Below are positions 36,264 to 49,124 of a DNA stretch of 64,000 bases, one piece after another. Within the stretch, counting starts at the first letter, position 1; each line of letters opens with the position of its first letter. Origin of the DNA: Streptomyces marispadix (GTDB lineage: Bacteria > Actinomycetota > Actinomycetes > Streptomycetales > Streptomycetaceae); the NCBI RefSeq assembly GCF_022524345.1, contig NZ_JAKWJU010000002.1:930001-994000 (forward strand). The letters run 5' to 3'. The notes beneath the pieces are model-generated. The model saw nothing but the letters and a program-made list of their open reading frames with translations, did no database searches and had not been told where the DNA came from. The position numbers and the translations under genes are program-made.

Positions 36264-37478
36264 TCACGAGTCCTCCAGTGCGGCGAGGCCGGGGAGCGTC
36301 TTGCCCTCGAGGTATTCGAGGCTGGCGCCGCCGCCGGTCGAGATGTGGCCGAATGCGTTCTCGTCGAAGCCCAGCAGCCGGACGGCGGCGGCGCTGTCGC
36401 CACCCCCGACGACGTTGAACGAGCCGCTGTCGAGCAGCCCTTGAGCGACGGCACGCGTGCCCTCGGCGTAGTCGGGGTGCTCGAAGACGCCCATCGGGCC
36501 GTTCCAGAACACGGTCGCGGCGTCGGCGAGCTTCGAGGCGTACAGCTTGCGGGTCTCGGGCCCGATGTCCAGGCCCATGAGCCCGGCGGGGATGGCGCTC
36601 ACGGCGACGGAAGAGGGCTCCGAGGGCGCCTTGGTCTTCAGGTCGGGGAAGCTCTCGGCCGCCAGCACGTCCACGGGCAGCACGAACTCCACGCCCAGCT
36701 TCTCCGCCTGCTCCAGATAGCCCTTGACCGCGGGGATCTGGTCCTCCTGAAGCAGCGACTCACCGACCTCGTGGCCCTGGGCCTTGAGGAAGGTGTACGC
36801 CATGCCGCCGCCGATGAGGATGCGGTCGGCCTTGTGCAGCAGATGCTCGATGACGCCCAGCTTGTCGGAGACCTTGGCCCCGCCGAGCACCACCGCGTAC
36901 GGGCGGCGCACGTCCTCGGTGAGCTTCTTCAGCACGCCGACCTCGGTGGCGATGAGGCCGCCCGCGGCGTGCGGAAGACGTGCCGGAAGGTCGTAGACGG
37001 AGGCGTGCTTGCGGTGCACCGCGCCGAAGCCGTCCCCGACGTAGAGGTCGGCCAGCGCGGCGAGTTCGCCCGCGAAGGCAGCGCGCTCGGCGTCGTCCTT
37101 GCTGGTCTCACCGGCGTTGAAGCGCAGGTTCTCCAGGAGCGTGACGCTGCCGTCCGTGCTCGCCCCGACCGCGGACTTCGCGCTGTCGCCGACGGTGTCG
37201 GAGGCGAACGTGACGTCCTTGCCGAGGAGTTCACCGAGCCGCTTCGCCACGGGCGCCAGCGAGAACCGGGGGTCCGGCTCCCCCTTCGGCCTGCCCAGGT
37301 GCGAGGCGACGACGACTCGGGCACCGCCCTCGGCCAGCTTGCGGATGGTGGGGACGGCGGCCCTGATGCGGCCGTCGTCGGTGATGGTCTCGCCGTCCAG
37401 CGGGACGTTCAGGTCGGCGCGGACGAAGACCCGCTTCCCGCCCACTCCCCCGGCGATGAGTTCGTCGATCGTCTTCAT
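36264..37478 (-). CDS. pgk: Phosphoglycerate kinase
   Basis: 404 residues. Signature [14 protein letters not shown] at the N-terminus, [64 protein letters not shown] and the C-terminal nucleotide loop [14 protein letters not shown]. Makes ATP and 3-phosphoglycerate. ATG at 37478; 121 bases before tpiA and 149 after gap. Confidence 0.97.
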   Translation of the reverse strand: MKTIDELIAGGVGGKRVFVRADLNVPLDGETITDDGRIRAAVPTIRKLAEGGARVVVASHLGRPKGEPDPRFSLAPVAKRLGELLGKDVTFASDTVGDSAKSAVGASTDGSVTLLENLRFNAGETSKDDAERAAFAGELAALADLYVGDGFGAVHRKHASVYDLPARLPHAAGGLIATEVGVLKKLTEDVRRPYAVVLGGAKVSDKLGVIEHLLHKADRILIGGGMAYTFLKAQGHEVGESLLQEDQIPAVKGYLEQAEKLGVEFVLPVDVLAAESFPDLKTKAPSEPSSVAVSAIPAGLMGLDIGPETRKLYASKLADAATVFWNGPMGVFEHPDYAEGTRAVAQGLLDSGSFNVVGGGDSAAAVRLLGFDENAFGHISTGGGASLEYLEGKTLPGLAALEDS

Positions 37479-37627
37479 GCTTGCTGGTGCTCTCCTTGGA
37501 CTTCAGGCCCTCATGTGCTGGTGCCGGACATATGGGTCAGGGCTCGCCGGACGCGTCATCGCGCCCTGCGAGCCCTGCCACGGTCTGCCATCTCTCGGCG
37601 CTGCTCAGCTTCTACGCCGGAAGGTGC

Positions 37628-38707
<1,080 letters not shown>

Positions 38708-38790
38708 CTACCGCGCTCCACACTTCACGGTGACATCGGCCACCCGGGGGCATAGCACGGACCGAAGCCCTCGGCGGAGGCGGTTTCAGG

Positions 38791-38822
38791 CCGCGCACTC
38801 CGGCCGCGGCCTGAGTGCGCGG
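38791..38822 (-). terminator. Terminator of the uvrC-rapZ-yvcK-whiA operon
   Basis: CCGCGCACTC (38791-38800) and GAGTGCGCGG (38813-38822) form a 10-bp perfect stem whose 12-base loop can itself pair (GGCC/GGCC). It begins 12 bases beyond the whiA stop. Confidence 0.75.
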
Positions 38823-38834
38823 CGACCGCGCCGG

Positions 38835-39812
38835 TCAGCCGACCATCTCCTCGGTGAGGCTGGTCTCCGTGCCCGGAATTCCCAGATCCTGCGCACGCTT
38901 GTCGGCCATCGCCAGCAGCCTGCGGATACGTCCGGCGACGGCGTCCTTCGTCAGCGGCGGATCGGCCAGCGCGCCAAGCTCCTCCAGCGAAGCCTGCTTG
39001 TGGTCCATCCGCAGACGCCCGGCGGCAGCCAAGTGCTCCGGCACGTCGTCGGCGAGGATCTCCAGCGCACGCTGCACCCTCGCTCCGGCCGCCACGGCGG
39101 CACGTGCCGAGCGGCGCAGGTTGGCGTCGTCGAAGTTGGCCAGGCGGTTGGCCGTGGCCCGCACCTCGCGGCGCATCCGCCGCTCCTCCCACGCCAGCAC
39201 CGACTCGTGGGCGCCCAGCCGCGTCAGCAGCGCGCCGATGGCGTCACCGTCGCGGACGACCACGCGGTCGACACCGCGCACCTCGCGTGCCTTCGCCGCG
39301 ATCTGGAGCCTGCGGGCCGCGCCGACGAGCGCGAGCGCCGCCTCCGGTCCCGGGCAGGTGACCTCCAGCGAGGAGCTGCGGCCGGGCTCCGTGAGCGATC
39401 CGTGCGCGAGGAACGCCCCGCGCCAGGCGGACTCGGCGTCGCAGGTGGCCCCCGAGACCACCTGCGGCGGTAGGCCGCGGATCGGGCGCCCGCGGCTGTC
39501 GACCAGCCCTGTCTGGCGGGCGAGTTGGTCGCCGCCGGCCACGACCCTGACGACGTAGCGGCTGCCGCGGCGCAGTCCGCCCGGTGCCATCACCACCAGG
39601 TCGGAGCTGTGCCCGAAGATCTCCAGTACGTCCTTGCGCAGCCGGCGGGCCGCGATGCCCGTATCCAGCTCCGCCTCGATCACGATCCGCCCGCTCACCA
39701 GGTGCAGGCCGCCCGCGAAGCGCAGGATCGACGAGACCTCGGACTTCCGGCAGCAGGTCCGGGTGACGGGGAGCCGGGAGATCTCGTCCTTCACCGCAGC
39801 CGTCATCGCCAT
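38835..39812 (-). CDS. whiA: WhiA sporulation/cell-division transcription factor
   Basis: 325 residues: an N-terminal LAGLIDADG-like fold ([59 protein letters not shown]) and a C-terminal sigma-like helix-turn-helix ([34 protein letters not shown]). WhiA works with WhiB to activate cell-division genes in sporulating hyphae. It overlaps yvcK by ten bases and is the last gene of the operon. The C-terminus (TSLTEEMVG) is a little shorter than I recall for S. coelicolor. Confidence 0.96.
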   Translation of the reverse strand: MAMTAAVKDEISRLPVTRTCCRKSEVSSILRFAGGLHLVSGRIVIEAELDTGIAARRLRKDVLEIFGHSSDLVVMAPGGLRRGSRYVVRVVAGGDQLARQTGLVDSRGRPIRGLPPQVVSGATCDAESAWRGAFLAHGSLTEPGRSSSLEVTCPGPEAALALVGAARRLQIAAKAREVRGVDRVVVRDGDAIGALLTRLGAHESVLAWEERRMRREVRATANRLANFDDANLRRSARAAVAAGARVQRALEILADDVPEHLAAAGRLRMDHKQASLEELGALADPPLTKDAVAGRIRRLLAMADKRAQDLGIPGTETSLTEEMVG

Positions 39813-40855
39813 GGGCCGATCCTTCCATGCATCCGAAAAATACGGTCGTACGCGGCGGCCAGCAGCTCCGGATCATGCCTGGCTGCGCCTCCCCCGGGGC
39901 CTTCGCCACGGGACGCGCCCCCGGTCGCTGCGACCGGTGACAGCTCAGCCGTCGCTCCGAGCCGCTCGGCGGCCTGACACAGGGAGTCCCGGTCGGGGAC
40001 GGCGTCCTCGTCGGCCAGCACCACGTGGAAGGCGAGTTTAGGGGCGTGTCGGGCCAAAACGTCCAAATGACGCTGCGGGGAGAAGCCATCCGTTTCTCCC
40101 GGCTGGGGCGCGAGGTTCAGCGAGAGCACCTTGCGGGCCTTCGTCCGCGTCAGTGCGTCCAGCAGTTCGGGCACGAGGAGATGGGGGATCACCGACGAGA
40201 ACCAGGAGCCCGGGCCCAGTACGACCCAGTCCGCGTCCAGCACGGCCTTGACGGCCTCGGTGACGGCGGGCGGGTCGTGCGGCACGAGATGCACCTGCTG
40301 CACCTCGCCCCTGGTGAGCGCCACGGTCGCCTGGCCGCGCACGGTCGAGACCTCGTCGGGGCGCTCCGGGTCGTGACCCTTGACCAGCGCCTGAAGCTCC
40401 AGTGGCACAGCGGACATCGGCAGCACCCTGCCGTGCGCCCCCAGCAGCTTGCCCACCAGATCGAGGGCCTGTACGTGGTCGCCGAGCTGCTCCCACAGCG
40501 CGACGATCAGCAGATTGCCCACGGCGTGGTCGTGCAGCTCGCCGCGGCTGACGAAACGGTGCTGCACGACCTCCGCCCAGGTGCGGCCCCATTCGTCGTC
40601 GCCGCAGAGCGCCGCGAGCGCCTTGCGCAGGTCTCCGGGCGGCAGTACGCCCAGCTCGTCGCGGAGCCGTCCACTGGACCCGCCGTCGTCGGCGACGGTG
40701 ACGACGGCGGTGAGGTCCCCGGTGATGCGGCGCAGCGCCGTGAGAGATGCGGACAGGCCCGCGCCGCCGCCGAGCGCCACGACCTTCGGCTGGGCGCCGC
40801 GCCGTACGGCCCGGGTGCCGACCGGACGCCGCAGCCGGATGGTCCTACGAGGCAT
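39803..40855 (-). CDS. yvcK: YvcK/CofD-like gluconeogenesis and cell-envelope factor
   Basis: 350 residues. CofD-like nucleotide-binding fold: [65 protein letters not shown] and [20 protein letters not shown]. YvcK-type proteins bind UDP-sugars and affect carbon use and cell wall. The C-terminus has a Gly-rich insertion ([20 protein letters not shown]). ATG at 40855, 49 bases after rapZ. Confidence 0.93.
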   Translation of the reverse strand: MPRRTIRLRRPVGTRAVRRGAQPKVVALGGGAGLSASLTALRRITGDLTAVVTVADDGGSSGRLRDELGVLPPGDLRKALAALCGDDEWGRTWAEVVQHRFVSRGELHDHAVGNLLIVALWEQLGDHVQALDLVGKLLGAHGRVLPMSAVPLELQALVKGHDPERPDEVSTVRGQATVALTRGEVQQVHLVPHDPPAVTEAVKAVLDADWVVLGPGSWFSSVIPHLLVPELLDALTRTKARKVLSLNLAPQPGETDGFSPQRHLDVLARHAPKLAFHVVLADEDAVPDRDSLCQAAERLGATAELSPVAATGGASRGEGPGGGAARHDPELLAAAYDRIFRMHGRIGPWR

Positions 40856-40904
40856 TCGCGCTTCTCACGTCCTCAGTCCGTCAGTCCTCAGTCCCTCGGG
40901 TCCC

Positions 40905-42005
40905 TCATTCGCGTCCCATGTCGCGGTGCACCACCACGGTCTCCACGCCCGCGCCGGAGAGCCGCCTGGCCAGCTTCTCCGAGACGGCGACGCTGCGGTG
41001 CTTGCCGCCCGTGCAGCCGACCGCGACGGTGACGTAGCGCTTGCCCTCCCTGCGGTAGCCGGCGGCGATGAGCTGGAGCAGCTCGGCGTAGCGGTCGAGG
41101 AACTCCTTGGCGCCCGGCTGGTCGAAGACGTAGTCGGAGACCTCTTCGCTCATGCCGGTGTACGGGCGAAGCTCCGGAACCCAGTGCGGATTGGGCAGGA
41201 ACCGGCAGTCGGCGACGAGGTCGGCGTCAACCGGGAGCCCGTACTTGTAACCGAAAGACATCACCGTGGCGCGGAGTTCGGGCTCCTCCTCGCCGGCGAA
41301 GCGGGCGTCGAGCTTGGCCCTCAGCTCGTGGACGTTGAGCCCGGAGGTGTCGATGACGAGGTCGGCGTCGCCGCGCAGCTCCCGCAGCAGGTCCCGTTCG
41401 GCGGCGATGCCGTCGACGATCCGGCCGTCGCCCTGGAGCGGGTGCGGCCGCCGCACGGATTCGAAGCGGCGCACCAGGGCCTCGTCGCTGGCCTCCAGAT
41501 AGACGATGCGGCGCTTGACCTGCCGCTGGGAGAGATCGGCGAGGGACCCACGGAGGTTGTCGAAGAAGCTGCGGCCGCGGACGTCGACGACGACGGCGAT
41601 GCGCGCGACGTTGCCCTGCGAGCGTGCGCCGAGGTCGACCATCGTGGGGATCAGCTCGGGCGGGAGGTTGTCGACGACGAACCAGCCGAGGTCTTCGAGG
41701 CACTTGGCGGCGGTGCTGCGCCCGGCGCCGGACATCCCGGAGATGATCACCAGCTCGGGGATCACGGGCTCACCGGCGGCGTCGGTGACCGTGGGCGCGT
41801 CCGTGTCGGGTGCGGCTGCCGGGCCCGCGCCCGGGGGCGCGCTCGCTCCCGGCCCCGCGTCCGGCCGCCCCGGCTGGACCGGTGGCCCCTCCGGGCGGCC
41901 CGAAGCAGCCGCGTCCCGCCCGGAGTCTCTGTGCTCCTCCTGAGCGCGCTGCCGTACGTCCTGATGTTCCTTAGGCCTGTGTTCCTGGCGCTGCCTGCTG
42001 CTCAT
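40905..42005 (-). CDS. rapZ: RapZ-family nucleotide-binding protein
   Basis: 366 residues. Residues 1-80 are a Gln/Arg- then Pro/Ala-rich extension; the conserved domain starts at [20 protein letters not shown] (P-loop GMSGAGRS) and continues with [38 protein letters not shown] and the C-terminal [21 protein letters not shown]. coli RapZ binds GlmY/GlmZ RNA; in Gram-positives it is an ATP/GTP-binding protein of unclear role. 24 bases after uvrC. Confidence 0.93.
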   Translation of the reverse strand: MSSRQRQEHRPKEHQDVRQRAQEEHRDSGRDAAASGRPEGPPVQPGRPDAGPGASAPPGAGPAAAPDTDAPTVTDAAGEPVIPELVIISGMSGAGRSTAAKCLEDLGWFVVDNLPPELIPTMVDLGARSQGNVARIAVVVDVRGRSFFDNLRGSLADLSQRQVKRRIVYLEASDEALVRRFESVRRPHPLQGDGRIVDGIAAERDLLRELRGDADLVIDTSGLNVHELRAKLDARFAGEEEPELRATVMSFGYKYGLPVDADLVADCRFLPNPHWVPELRPYTGMSEEVSDYVFDQPGAKEFLDRYAELLQLIAAGYRREGKRYVTVAVGCTGGKHRSVAVSEKLARRLSGAGVETVVVHRDMGRE

Positions 42006-42029
42006 GTGCTCCGCCCCCGCCCTTGTCGC

Positions 42030-44096
42030 TCACTCTTCTTCAACGATCTCACCGGTCGCCGTGTTCACAGCCGGTCCGGGGGACTTCGTGACAAGCGCCG
42101 CAGCGACGGCCTCCGCCGTCTTGCGGCCCACGCCCGGCACCTCGCAGATCTCCTCCACGGTCGCCGCCCGCAGCCGCTTGAGCGAGCCGAAGTGCCTCAG
42201 CAGCGCCTGCTTGCGGGACGCCCCGAGGCCGGAGACGGAGTCGAGCGGGCTCGCCTTCAGCGCCTTGGAACGCTTGCTGCGCTGATACCTGATCGCGAAG
42301 CGGTGCGCCTCGTCACGTACCCGCTGGAGGAGATAGAGACCCTCACTCGTACGGGGAAGGACGACCGGGTCCCCCTCCTGCGGAAGCCAGACCTCCTCCA
42401 GGCGCTTGGCGAGCCCGCAGACGGCGACGTCGTCGATGCCCAGCTCGTCCATGGCGCTGCGCGCCGCGGCGACCTGGGGGCGACCGCCGTCCACGACGAT
42501 GAGCTGCGGGGGGTAGGCGAACTTCTTCGGCCTGCCGTCCTCGTCGCGTGCGGCGCCGACGCCCGTCTCCCCCGCGGGACCTCCCGCCTGCTCTCCTTCC
42601 GCGTCCGGCACGCCCGTCGGGCCGTCCGCCTCCGCGGGCTCCGGGCCCTCCCCCTCGGCGAAGTCGCCGCCCTGGCCGCCCCACTCGCCCGTACGGCGCT
42701 TCTCCTGGAGGTAGCGGCGGAAGCGCCTGCTGATCACCTCGTGCATGGAGCGGACGTCGTCCTGCCCGGCGAAGGACTTGATCTGGAAGCGCCTGTACTC
42801 GCTCTTGCGGGCGAGGCCGTCTTCGAAGACGACCATCGACGCGACCACGTCGTCGCCCTGGAAGTGGGAGATGTCGAAGCACTCGATGCGCAGCGGCGCC
42901 GAGTCGAGGCCGAGGTTCTCCGCGATCTCCTCCAGGGCGCGCGAACGCGTCGTGAGGTCGGAGGCGCGCTTGGTCTTGTGCAGCGCGAGCGCCTGCTTGG
43001 CGTTGCGGTCGACGGTCTCCATCAGGGCACGCTTGTCGCCGCGCTGCGGTACGCGCAGGCTGACGGCGCTGCCACGGCGGTCGCCGAGCCACTGGGCCGC
43101 GGGCTCCGGCGGCTCCGGAAGGGCGGGCACCAGCACCTCCTTGGGTACGGCCTCGCCGCTCTCGTCGCCGTAGAGCTGCTGGAGGGCGTGCTCGACGAGC
43201 TGGGGTGTGGCGATCTCCTCGACCTTGTCGGTGACCCAGCCGCGCTGGCCGCGGACCCGGCCGCCGCGTACGTGGAAGATCTGGACGGCGGCCTCCAGTT
43301 CGTCCTCGGCCACGGCGATCAGGTCGGCGTCGGTGGCGTCGGTGAGGACGACGGCGCTCTTCTCCATGGCGCGCTTCAAAGCGTCCATGTCGTCGCGCAG
43401 TCGTGCCGCCCTCTCGTACTCCATGTCCTCGGACGCCTGGGTCATCTCGCGCTCCAGGCGGCGCAGATACGAGCCGGTGTGCCCGGCGACGAAGTCGCAG
43501 AACTCCTCGGCGAGCCTGCGGTGTTCGTCCGCGGTGACCCGGCCGACGCAGGGCGCCGAGCACTTGTCGATATAGCCGAGCAAGCAGGGCCGGCCGATCT
43601 GGGCGGAGCGCTTGAAGACCCCCGCGGAGCAGGTGCGTACGGGAAACGCGCGCAGCATCAGGTCGACGGTCTCGCGGATCGCCCACGCGTGTGCGTACGG
43701 ACCGAAGTAGCGCACGCCCTTCTTCTTGGGGCCGCGCATGACCTGGACCCGCGGATACTCCTCGTTGAGCGTGACCGCGAGGGACGGATAGCTCTTGTCG
43801 TCGCGGTACTTGACGTTGAACCGCGGGGCGAACTCCTTGATCCAGGAGTACTCGAGCTGAAGCGCCTCGACCTCGGTGGCGACCACCGTCCACTCCACGG
43901 AGGCCGCCGTGGTCACCATCGTGCGGGTGCGCACATGCAGACCGGCCGGGTCCTGGAAATAGCTGGCGAGGCGCTGCCGGAGGCTCTTGGCCTTGCCTAC
44001 GTAGATCACCCGGCGGTGCTCGTCACGGAACCGGTAGACCCCCGGAGAGTCGGGGATCTCACCCGGGTCGGGGCGGTAGCTGGAGGGGTCTGCCAT
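42030..44096 (-). CDS. uvrC: UvrC excinuclease subunit
   Basis: 688 residues. GIY-YIG nuclease domain ([20 protein letters not shown]), UVR domain ([21 protein letters not shown]), RNase H-like 5-prime nuclease domain ([34 protein letters not shown]) and C-terminal helix-hairpin-helix ([20 protein letters not shown]). Cuts both sides of the lesion bound by UvrB. A Gly/Glu/Pro-rich insertion lies before the RNase H core. TAGGCT (44109-44104) is seven bases before the ATG, so the operon mRNA may be leaderless. Confidence 0.96.
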   Translation of the reverse strand: MADPSSYRPDPGEIPDSPGVYRFRDEHRRVIYVGKAKSLRQRLASYFQDPAGLHVRTRTMVTTAASVEWTVVATEVEALQLEYSWIKEFAPRFNVKYRDDKSYPSLAVTLNEEYPRVQVMRGPKKKGVRYFGPYAHAWAIRETVDLMLRAFPVRTCSAGVFKRSAQIGRPCLLGYIDKCSAPCVGRVTADEHRRLAEEFCDFVAGHTGSYLRRLEREMTQASEDMEYERAARLRDDMDALKRAMEKSAVVLTDATDADLIAVAEDELEAAVQIFHVRGGRVRGQRGWVTDKVEEIATPQLVEHALQQLYGDESGEAVPKEVLVPALPEPPEPAAQWLGDRRGSAVSLRVPQRGDKRALMETVDRNAKQALALHKTKRASDLTTRSRALEEIAENLGLDSAPLRIECFDISHFQGDDVVASMVVFEDGLARKSEYRRFQIKSFAGQDDVRSMHEVISRRFRRYLQEKRRTGEWGGQGGDFAEGEGPEPAEADGPTGVPDAEGEQAGGPAGETGVGAARDEDGRPKKFAYPPQLIVVDGGRPQVAAARSAMDELGIDDVAVCGLAKRLEEVWLPQEGDPVVLPRTSEGLYLLQRVRDEAHRFAIRYQRSKRSKALKASPLDSVSGLGASRKQALLRHFGSLKRLRAATVEEICEVPGVGRKTAEAVAAALVTKSPGPAVNTATGEIVEEE

Positions 44097-44221
44097 GCTG
44101 CACAGCCTACGTCCGCGGGCTGACAGACCGTCCCGTCGTCCGCTGCGCGGGAAGGCCGTCCGGCCTGCGAAGCAGGGTCCTCCGCTGCCGCCCCGTCAGC
44201 CCGGGGCGCGGTCCCCGCGGG

Positions 44222-44878
44222 TCACCATCCGCGCTCGCGCCACTCCTGCAGATGCGGGCGCTCGGCACCCAGGGTCGTGTCGCCGCCGTGGCCCGGGTAG
44301 ACCCAGGTCTCGTCGGGGAGTTGGGCGAAGAGCTTGGTCTCCACGCCGTCGAGGAGGCTGGCGAACGCCTCGGGGTCGTCATGGGTGTTGCCGACGCCGC
44401 CGGGGAAGAGGCAGTCGCCGGTGAAGAGATGGGGGTGGCCGTGCGGGTCGTCGTAGACGAGGGTGATCGAGCCGGGCGTATGTCCCGTCAGATGGCGGGC
44501 CGTCAGGGCGACTTCGCCGACGCGCACGGTGTCGCCGTCCTCGACCGGGACGTCGGTGGCGACCGGGATGCCCTCCGCGTCGTAGCGCCCCGCGTAGGTG
44601 CGCGCTCCCGTCGCCTCGACGACCGGGGCCAGGGCCTGCCAGTGGTCGCCGTGCCGGTGGGTGGTGACGACTGAGGCGATGCCGTCGGAGCCGATGAGTT
44701 CGAGCAGCGTCTGCGGCTCGGCGGCGGCGTCGATCAGCAGTTGCTCGCCGGTCCTGCGGCAGCGCAGCAGATAGGCGTTGTTGTTCATGGAGCCGACCGC
44801 GACCTTGGAGATCATCAGGTCGGTCAGCTCGTGCACGTCGGCAGGTCCCCCGACCTGCACCTCTCCGGTGTAAGCCAT
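44222..44878 (-). CDS. MBL-fold metallo-hydrolase (glyoxalase II-like)
   Basis: 218 residues. Metal ligands are complete: VVTTHRHGDHWQAL (HxHxDH type), LTARHLTGHTPGS, LFTGDCLFPGGVGN and VYPGHGGDTTLG. Probably a thioester or lactone hydrolase related to hydroxyacylglutathione hydrolase; Streptomyces uses mycothiol, so a mycothiol thioester is possible. TAGGGT (44890-44885) six bases before the ATG suggests a leaderless mRNA. Confidence 0.85.
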   Translation of the reverse strand: MAYTGEVQVGGPADVHELTDLMISKVAVGSMNNNAYLLRCRRTGEQLLIDAAAEPQTLLELIGSDGIASVVTTHRHGDHWQALAPVVEATGARTYAGRYDAEGIPVATDVPVEDGDTVRVGEVALTARHLTGHTPGSITLVYDDPHGHPHLFTGDCLFPGGVGNTHDDPEAFASLLDGVETKLFAQLPDETWVYPGHGGDTTLGAERPHLQEWRERGW

Positions 44879-44928
44879 GGGGACACCCTAGGGGGCCCGC
44901 CGCGGGCGGGCGCCAGGACGGCGCCGCG

Positions 44929-45660
44929 TCACAGCGCGGGCAGTTGCGGGAGCGGGTCACGTGCGGACAGGCCCGTGCCGGTGCTGCGGCCGGTGAGCCA
45001 GGCGACCAGGGCCGTGGGGCTTCCGGCGACGACGACGGTCTTGGCGGTGCCGTCCTCGGCCGCGCCCGTACGCCAGCTCACACCGTCCTCCGTACGGAGT
45101 TCGACGGGTACGCCGATGCCGGGGTGACCGGCGAAGCGCCGTGCCATGTTGGCCAGTTCGCGCTCGATGAAGGCGGCGGGCAGATCGTCCATGGCGTAGC
45201 CCACGCCGAGGTCGACATGGTGCAGCTCGACCTCGATCCAGCGCCGGAACGGCAGGGAATACGCCCGGTCCGTCACGCCGTTACGCAGCTCTACGGTGCG
45301 TTCCCAGTCGGAGTCGCGCTGTGCGGCGAAGGCACCGTCGAGGCGGGCCGCGCTGTCGCGCACGTCGACGAGGTGCTCGGCCACGCTGCGGGGTGCGTCG
45401 CGCTCGATGTCGGCGTCGCGGCTCTCGGCGCTGTCGTACATCGGGCGGGCGGCGAGGACGTTGATCAAGGCGTCGGCGTTGCGGGCGAGATGGGCCAGCA
45501 CGTGGCCGCGGGTCCAGCCGGGCAGCAGCGAGGGCTTGGACGCGGTGGCGTCGTCGAGCTGCCCGACCGCGGCGAGCAGCCTGTCGGTGGCTCCCCGCAG
45601 GGCGGCGGCGTCGGCGACGGGGTCGGGAGCGGAGGGGGCGGGATTCGCTGACTGCGTCAT
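44929..45660 (-). CDS. Maleylpyruvate isomerase family (DinB-like, mycothiol-dependent) protein
   Basis: 243 residues. N-terminal MDMPI/DinB-like four-helix domain with GWTRGHVLAHLARNADALIN and the metal-binding continuation RWIEVELHHVDLGVGY, then a C-terminal domain (GIGVPVELRTEDGVSWRTGA and so on). Members isomerise maleylpyruvate or transfer mycothiol. The ATG at 45660 is chosen because TAGCTT (45673-45668) lies seven bases upstream; the frame upstream to 45774 is unsupported. Divergent from uvrA. Confidence 0.85.
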   Translation of the reverse strand: MTQSANPAPSAPDPVADAAALRGATDRLLAAVGQLDDATASKPSLLPGWTRGHVLAHLARNADALINVLAARPMYDSAESRDADIERDAPRSVAEHLVDVRDSAARLDGAFAAQRDSDWERTVELRNGVTDRAYSLPFRRWIEVELHHVDLGVGYAMDDLPAAFIERELANMARRFAGHPGIGVPVELRTEDGVSWRTGAAEDGTAKTVVVAGSPTALVAWLTGRSTGTGLSARDPLPQLPAL

Positions 45661-45764
45661 GATCCCCAAGCTAGCCCCGCGCCTCCTCCGGGTGGAAGAC
45701 GGCGCAAGCCACGGAAACGGCGCGGAATTCCCGCGAGGGAGACATGGTGAAGGAAGGCTCAGAA

Positions 45765-45784
45765 TCGAATGCACGTGCTATAAG
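45765..45784 (+). promoter_or_regulatory. Possible LexA (SOS) box and -10 element upstream of uvrA
   Basis: TCGAATGCACGTGCTA (45765-45780) matches the actinobacterial SOS consensus TCGAAC-N4-GTTCGA at 9 of 12 fixed positions and overlaps TATAAG (45779-45784), a good -10. A second -10-like TAGTCT is at 45837-45842. Fits damage-inducible uvrA, but the match is imperfect. Confidence 0.35.
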
Positions 45785-45904
45785 CTCTGAGGGCGGTACC
45801 GCTACGGTCCGGGACACACTCGGACGACACCGCCTCTAGTCTTGAGCGGGGGGCTCCTGCGCAGTCGGGGCACCCTGCTTCTCACACGAAAGGTGCCAAC
45901 CGGC

Positions 45905-48895
45905 GTGGCCTCTGACCGTCTTCTCGTCCGTGGCGCTCGCGAGCACAATCTCCGGAATGTCTCGGTCGACCTCCCGCGCGACTCGCTCATCGTCTTCACC
46001 GGCCTGTCCGGCTCCGGCAAGTCCTCGCTCGCCTTCGACACGATCTTCGCCGAGGGGCAGCGCCGCTACGTCGAGTCGCTGTCCGCGTACGCCCGGCAGT
46101 TCCTCGGCCAGATGGACAAGCCCGACGTGGACTTCATCGAGGGCCTGTCCCCCGCGGTCTCCATCGACCAGAAGTCGACGTCGCGCAATCCGCGTTCCAC
46201 GGTCGGCACGATCACCGAGGTCTACGACTACCTCCGGCTGCTCTTCGCCCGCATCGGCAAGCCGCACTGCCCGGAGTGCGGCCGTCCCATCGCCCGGCAG
46301 TCGCCTCAGGCCATCGTCGACCGGGTGCTGGACCTCGAGCCGGGCAGCCGCTTCCAGGTGCTGTCGCCGCTGGTGCGGGAGCGCAAGGGCGAATACGTCG
46401 ACCTGTTCAACGAGTTGCAGACCAAGGGCTACAGCCGCGCCCGCGTCGACGGGCAGACGATCCAGCTCTCCGAGCCGCCCAAGCTGAAGAAGCAGGAGAA
46501 GCACACGATCGAAGTCGTCGTCGACCGCCTCACCGTCAAGGAGAGCGCGAAACGGCGGCTGACCGACTCCGTGGAGACCGCGCTCGGCCTCTCCGGCGGC
46601 ATGGTGATCCTCGACTTCGTCGACCTGGACGAGGACGACCCGCAGCGCGAGCGGATGTTCTCCGAGCACCTCTACTGCCCGTACGACGACCTGTCGTTCG
46701 AGGAGCTGGAGCCGCGCACCTTCTCCTTCAACTCCCCCTTCGGCGCCTGCCCGGACTGCACCGGCATCGGCACGCGCATGGAGGTCGACCCGGAGCTGAT
46801 CGTCCCGGACGAGGAGAAGTCGCTGGACGAGGGCGCGCTGCACCCGTGGTCGCACGGGCACACGCGTGACTACTTCGGCCGTCTCATCGGCGCACTCGCC
46901 GACGCGCTCGGCTTCCGTACGGACATCCCGTGGGCCGGGCTGCCGCAGCGCGCCAAGAAGGCACTGCTGCACGGCCACAAGACGCAGATCGAGGTGCGCT
47001 ACCGCAACCGCTACGGACGGGAGCGGGCCTATACGACGGCGTTCGAGGGCGTCGTCCCCTTCGTCAAGCGCAGGCACCAGGAGGCGGAGACCGACAGCAG
47101 CCGGGAGCGCTTCGAGGGCTATATGCGCGAGGTGCCCTGCCCCACGTGTGAGGGCACGAGGCTGAAGCCGATCGTGCTCGCGGTGACGATGCAGGGGAAG
47201 TCGATCGCCGAGATCTCGGCGATGTCCATCAGCGAATGCGCCGACTTCCTGCGGGAGATGACGCTCAGCGACCGGGACAAGAAGATCGCCGAGCGGGTGC
47301 TGAAGGAGGTCAACGAGCGGCTGCGCTTCCTCGTCGACGTCGGACTCGACTACCTCTCGCTCAACCGTGCCGCAGGGACGCTCTCCGGCGGCGAGGCACA
47401 GCGCATCCGGCTGGCCACGCAGATCGGCTCGGGTCTGGTGGGTGTGCTCTACGTGCTGGACGAGCCGTCGATCGGACTGCACCAGCGCGACAACCACCGG
47501 CTGATCGAGACGCTGGTGCGGCTGCGGGACCTGGGCAACACCCTGATCGTCGTGGAGCACGACGAGGACACCATCAAGGCGGCCGACTGGGTCGTCGACA
47601 TCGGTCCCGGCGCGGGCGAGCACGGCGGCAAGGTCGTGCACAGCGGCCCGCTCAAGGAGCTTCTGGCGAAGGCCGATTCGGTGACCGGGGACTATCTGGC
47701 GGGGAAGAAGAGCATCCCGCTTCCCGCGGTGCGCAGGCCCGCCGACCCGGAGCGGCAGTTGACGGTGCGCGGCGCCCGGGAGAACAACCTCCGCGACATC
47801 GACGTCTCCTTCCCCCTCGGCGTTCTCACGGCGGTGACGGGCGTGTCCGGATCGGGCAAGTCCACCCTCGTCAACGACATCCTCTACACCCACCTCGCAC
47901 GGGAGCTGAACAACGCCAAGTCGGTGCCGGGCCGCCACACCCGGGTCGACGGCGACGACCTCGTCGACAAGGTCGTGCATGTCGACCAGTCGCCGATCGG
48001 CCGTACGCCGCGCTCCAACCCCGCCACGTACACGGGGGTCTTCGACCATGTGCGCAGGCTCTTCGCGGAGACGACGGAGGCGAAGGTGCGCGGCTACCAG
48101 CCGGGGCGCTTCTCCTTCAACGTCAAGGGCGGCCGGTGCGAGAACTGCTCCGGCGACGGCACCATCAAGATCGAGATGAACTTCCTCCCGGACGTCTTCG
48201 TGCCGTGCGAGGTCTGCCACGGCGCGCGCTACAACCGCGAGACGCTGGAGGTCCACTACAAGGGCAAGAACATCTCCGAGGTGCTGGAGATGCCCATCGA
48301 GCAGGCGATGGACTTCTTCGAGGCGGTGCCCGGCATCGCCCGCCATCTGCGGACGCTCAACGACGTCGGCCTGGGCTACGTAAGGCTGGGGCAGCCCGCG
48401 CCGACGCTCTCCGGCGGCGAGGCGCAGCGGGTGAAGCTCGCGAGCGAGCTTCAGAAACGCTCCACGGGCCGGACGGTGTACGTGCTCGACGAGCCCACGA
48501 CGGGGCTGCACTTCGAGGACATCCGCAAGCTGATCTCGGTGCTGGACGGGCTGGTCGACAAGGGCAACACGGTCATCGTCATCGAGCACAATCTGGACGT
48601 CATCAAGACCGCGGACTGGGTCGTCGACATGGGCCCGGAGGGCGGATACGCCGGCGGTCTCGTCGTAGCCGAGGGCTCGCCGGAACAGGTGGCGGCCATT
48701 CCGGCCAGCCATACGGGGAAGTTCCTGCGGGACGTGCTGGGCGACCGCGTGAGCGACGCGCCGCCGTCAACGGCCCGGCGCCGTACGGGCGGGAGCAGGG
48801 CGGCGGGCACCACGGCGGGAAGCGGAGCGTCAGGCGGTGCGAGCGGCGCTGCGGGCGGCGGCGCGCGGAAGCGGACGTCGAAGACGAAGCGGTAG
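45905..48895 (+). CDS. uvrA: UvrA excinuclease subunit
   Basis: 996 residues, full length. Damage-recognition ATPase of nucleotide excision repair. Two ABC modules: Walker [15 protein letters not shown] and [14 protein letters not shown]; signatures [20 protein letters not shown] and [16 protein letters not shown]; zinc sites CPECG, CPDCTG/CPTCEG and [17 protein letters not shown]. The C-terminus ends in a Ser/Gly/Ala-rich basic tail. The GTG at 45905 gives the standard [15 protein letters not shown] start with GAAAGGTG upstream; the frame from 45842 is not supported by homology. Confidence 0.97.
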   Translation: MASDRLLVRGAREHNLRNVSVDLPRDSLIVFTGLSGSGKSSLAFDTIFAEGQRRYVESLSAYARQFLGQMDKPDVDFIEGLSPAVSIDQKSTSRNPRSTVGTITEVYDYLRLLFARIGKPHCPECGRPIARQSPQAIVDRVLDLEPGSRFQVLSPLVRERKGEYVDLFNELQTKGYSRARVDGQTIQLSEPPKLKKQEKHTIEVVVDRLTVKESAKRRLTDSVETALGLSGGMVILDFVDLDEDDPQRERMFSEHLYCPYDDLSFEELEPRTFSFNSPFGACPDCTGIGTRMEVDPELIVPDEEKSLDEGALHPWSHGHTRDYFGRLIGALADALGFRTDIPWAGLPQRAKKALLHGHKTQIEVRYRNRYGRERAYTTAFEGVVPFVKRRHQEAETDSSRERFEGYMREVPCPTCEGTRLKPIVLAVTMQGKSIAEISAMSISECADFLREMTLSDRDKKIAERVLKEVNERLRFLVDVGLDYLSLNRAAGTLSGGEAQRIRLATQIGSGLVGVLYVLDEPSIGLHQRDNHRLIETLVRLRDLGNTLIVVEHDEDTIKAADWVVDIGPGAGEHGGKVVHSGPLKELLAKADSVTGDYLAGKKSIPLPAVRRPADPERQLTVRGARENNLRDIDVSFPLGVLTAVTGVSGSGKSTLVNDILYTHLARELNNAKSVPGRHTRVDGDDLVDKVVHVDQSPIGRTPRSNPATYTGVFDHVRRLFAETTEAKVRGYQPGRFSFNVKGGRCENCSGDGTIKIEMNFLPDVFVPCEVCHGARYNRETLEVHYKGKNISEVLEMPIEQAMDFFEAVPGIARHLRTLNDVGLGYVRLGQPAPTLSGGEAQRVKLASELQKRSTGRTVYVLDEPTTGLHFEDIRKLISVLDGLVDKGNTVIVIEHNLDVIKTADWVVDMGPEGGYAGGLVVAEGSPEQVAAIPASHTGKFLRDVLGDRVSDAPPSTARRRTGGSRAAGTTAGSGASGGASGAAGGGARKRTSKTKR

Positions 48896-48974
48896 CAGCG
48901 GACGTCGAAGGCTGTAGTCACGGCACAGCACGGCACGACGCGACCACGGGCATAGGCACGGCACCGCGCGGTCG

Positions 48975-49005
48975 GCACGGCGACAGCACAGCAGTGCTGC
49001 CGTGC
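48975..49005 (+). terminator. Hairpin downstream of uvrA
   Basis: GCACGG (48975-48980) plus CAGCAC (48984-48989) pair with GTGCTG (48994-48999) and CCGTGC (49000-49005): 12 bp with a 3-base bulge and an AGCA loop, 80 bases past the stop. Confidence 0.55.
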
Positions 49006-49092
49006 GCGGTCGCGCGGCCGGTGAACGTGCGCCCCGCCGCGCAGCTCGGCGAAGTCCCCGGATTTTGCTGCCGGTTCGCGTTCCACAGCGAC

Positions 49093-49124
49093 AGGCCCGG
49101 TTGAGCCTCGGCTCAACCGGGCCT
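49093..49124 (+). terminator. Second, stronger terminator hairpin after uvrA
   Basis: AGGCCCGGTTGAGCC (49093-49107) and its exact complement (49110-49124) form a 15-bp stem followed by TCTCTC. With the hairpin at 48975 it fills the 364-bp gap between uvrA and the next gene, which otherwise shows no gene. Confidence 0.8.

Noticed and set aside
40449..44123. 1224-residue open frame on the plus strand
   Set aside because: It is antisense to yvcK, rapZ and uvrC, whose motifs are unambiguous; its composition is typical of high-GC shadow frames.
45836..48712. 958-residue open frame on the minus strand
   Set aside because: Exact antisense of uvrA with no recognisable domain.
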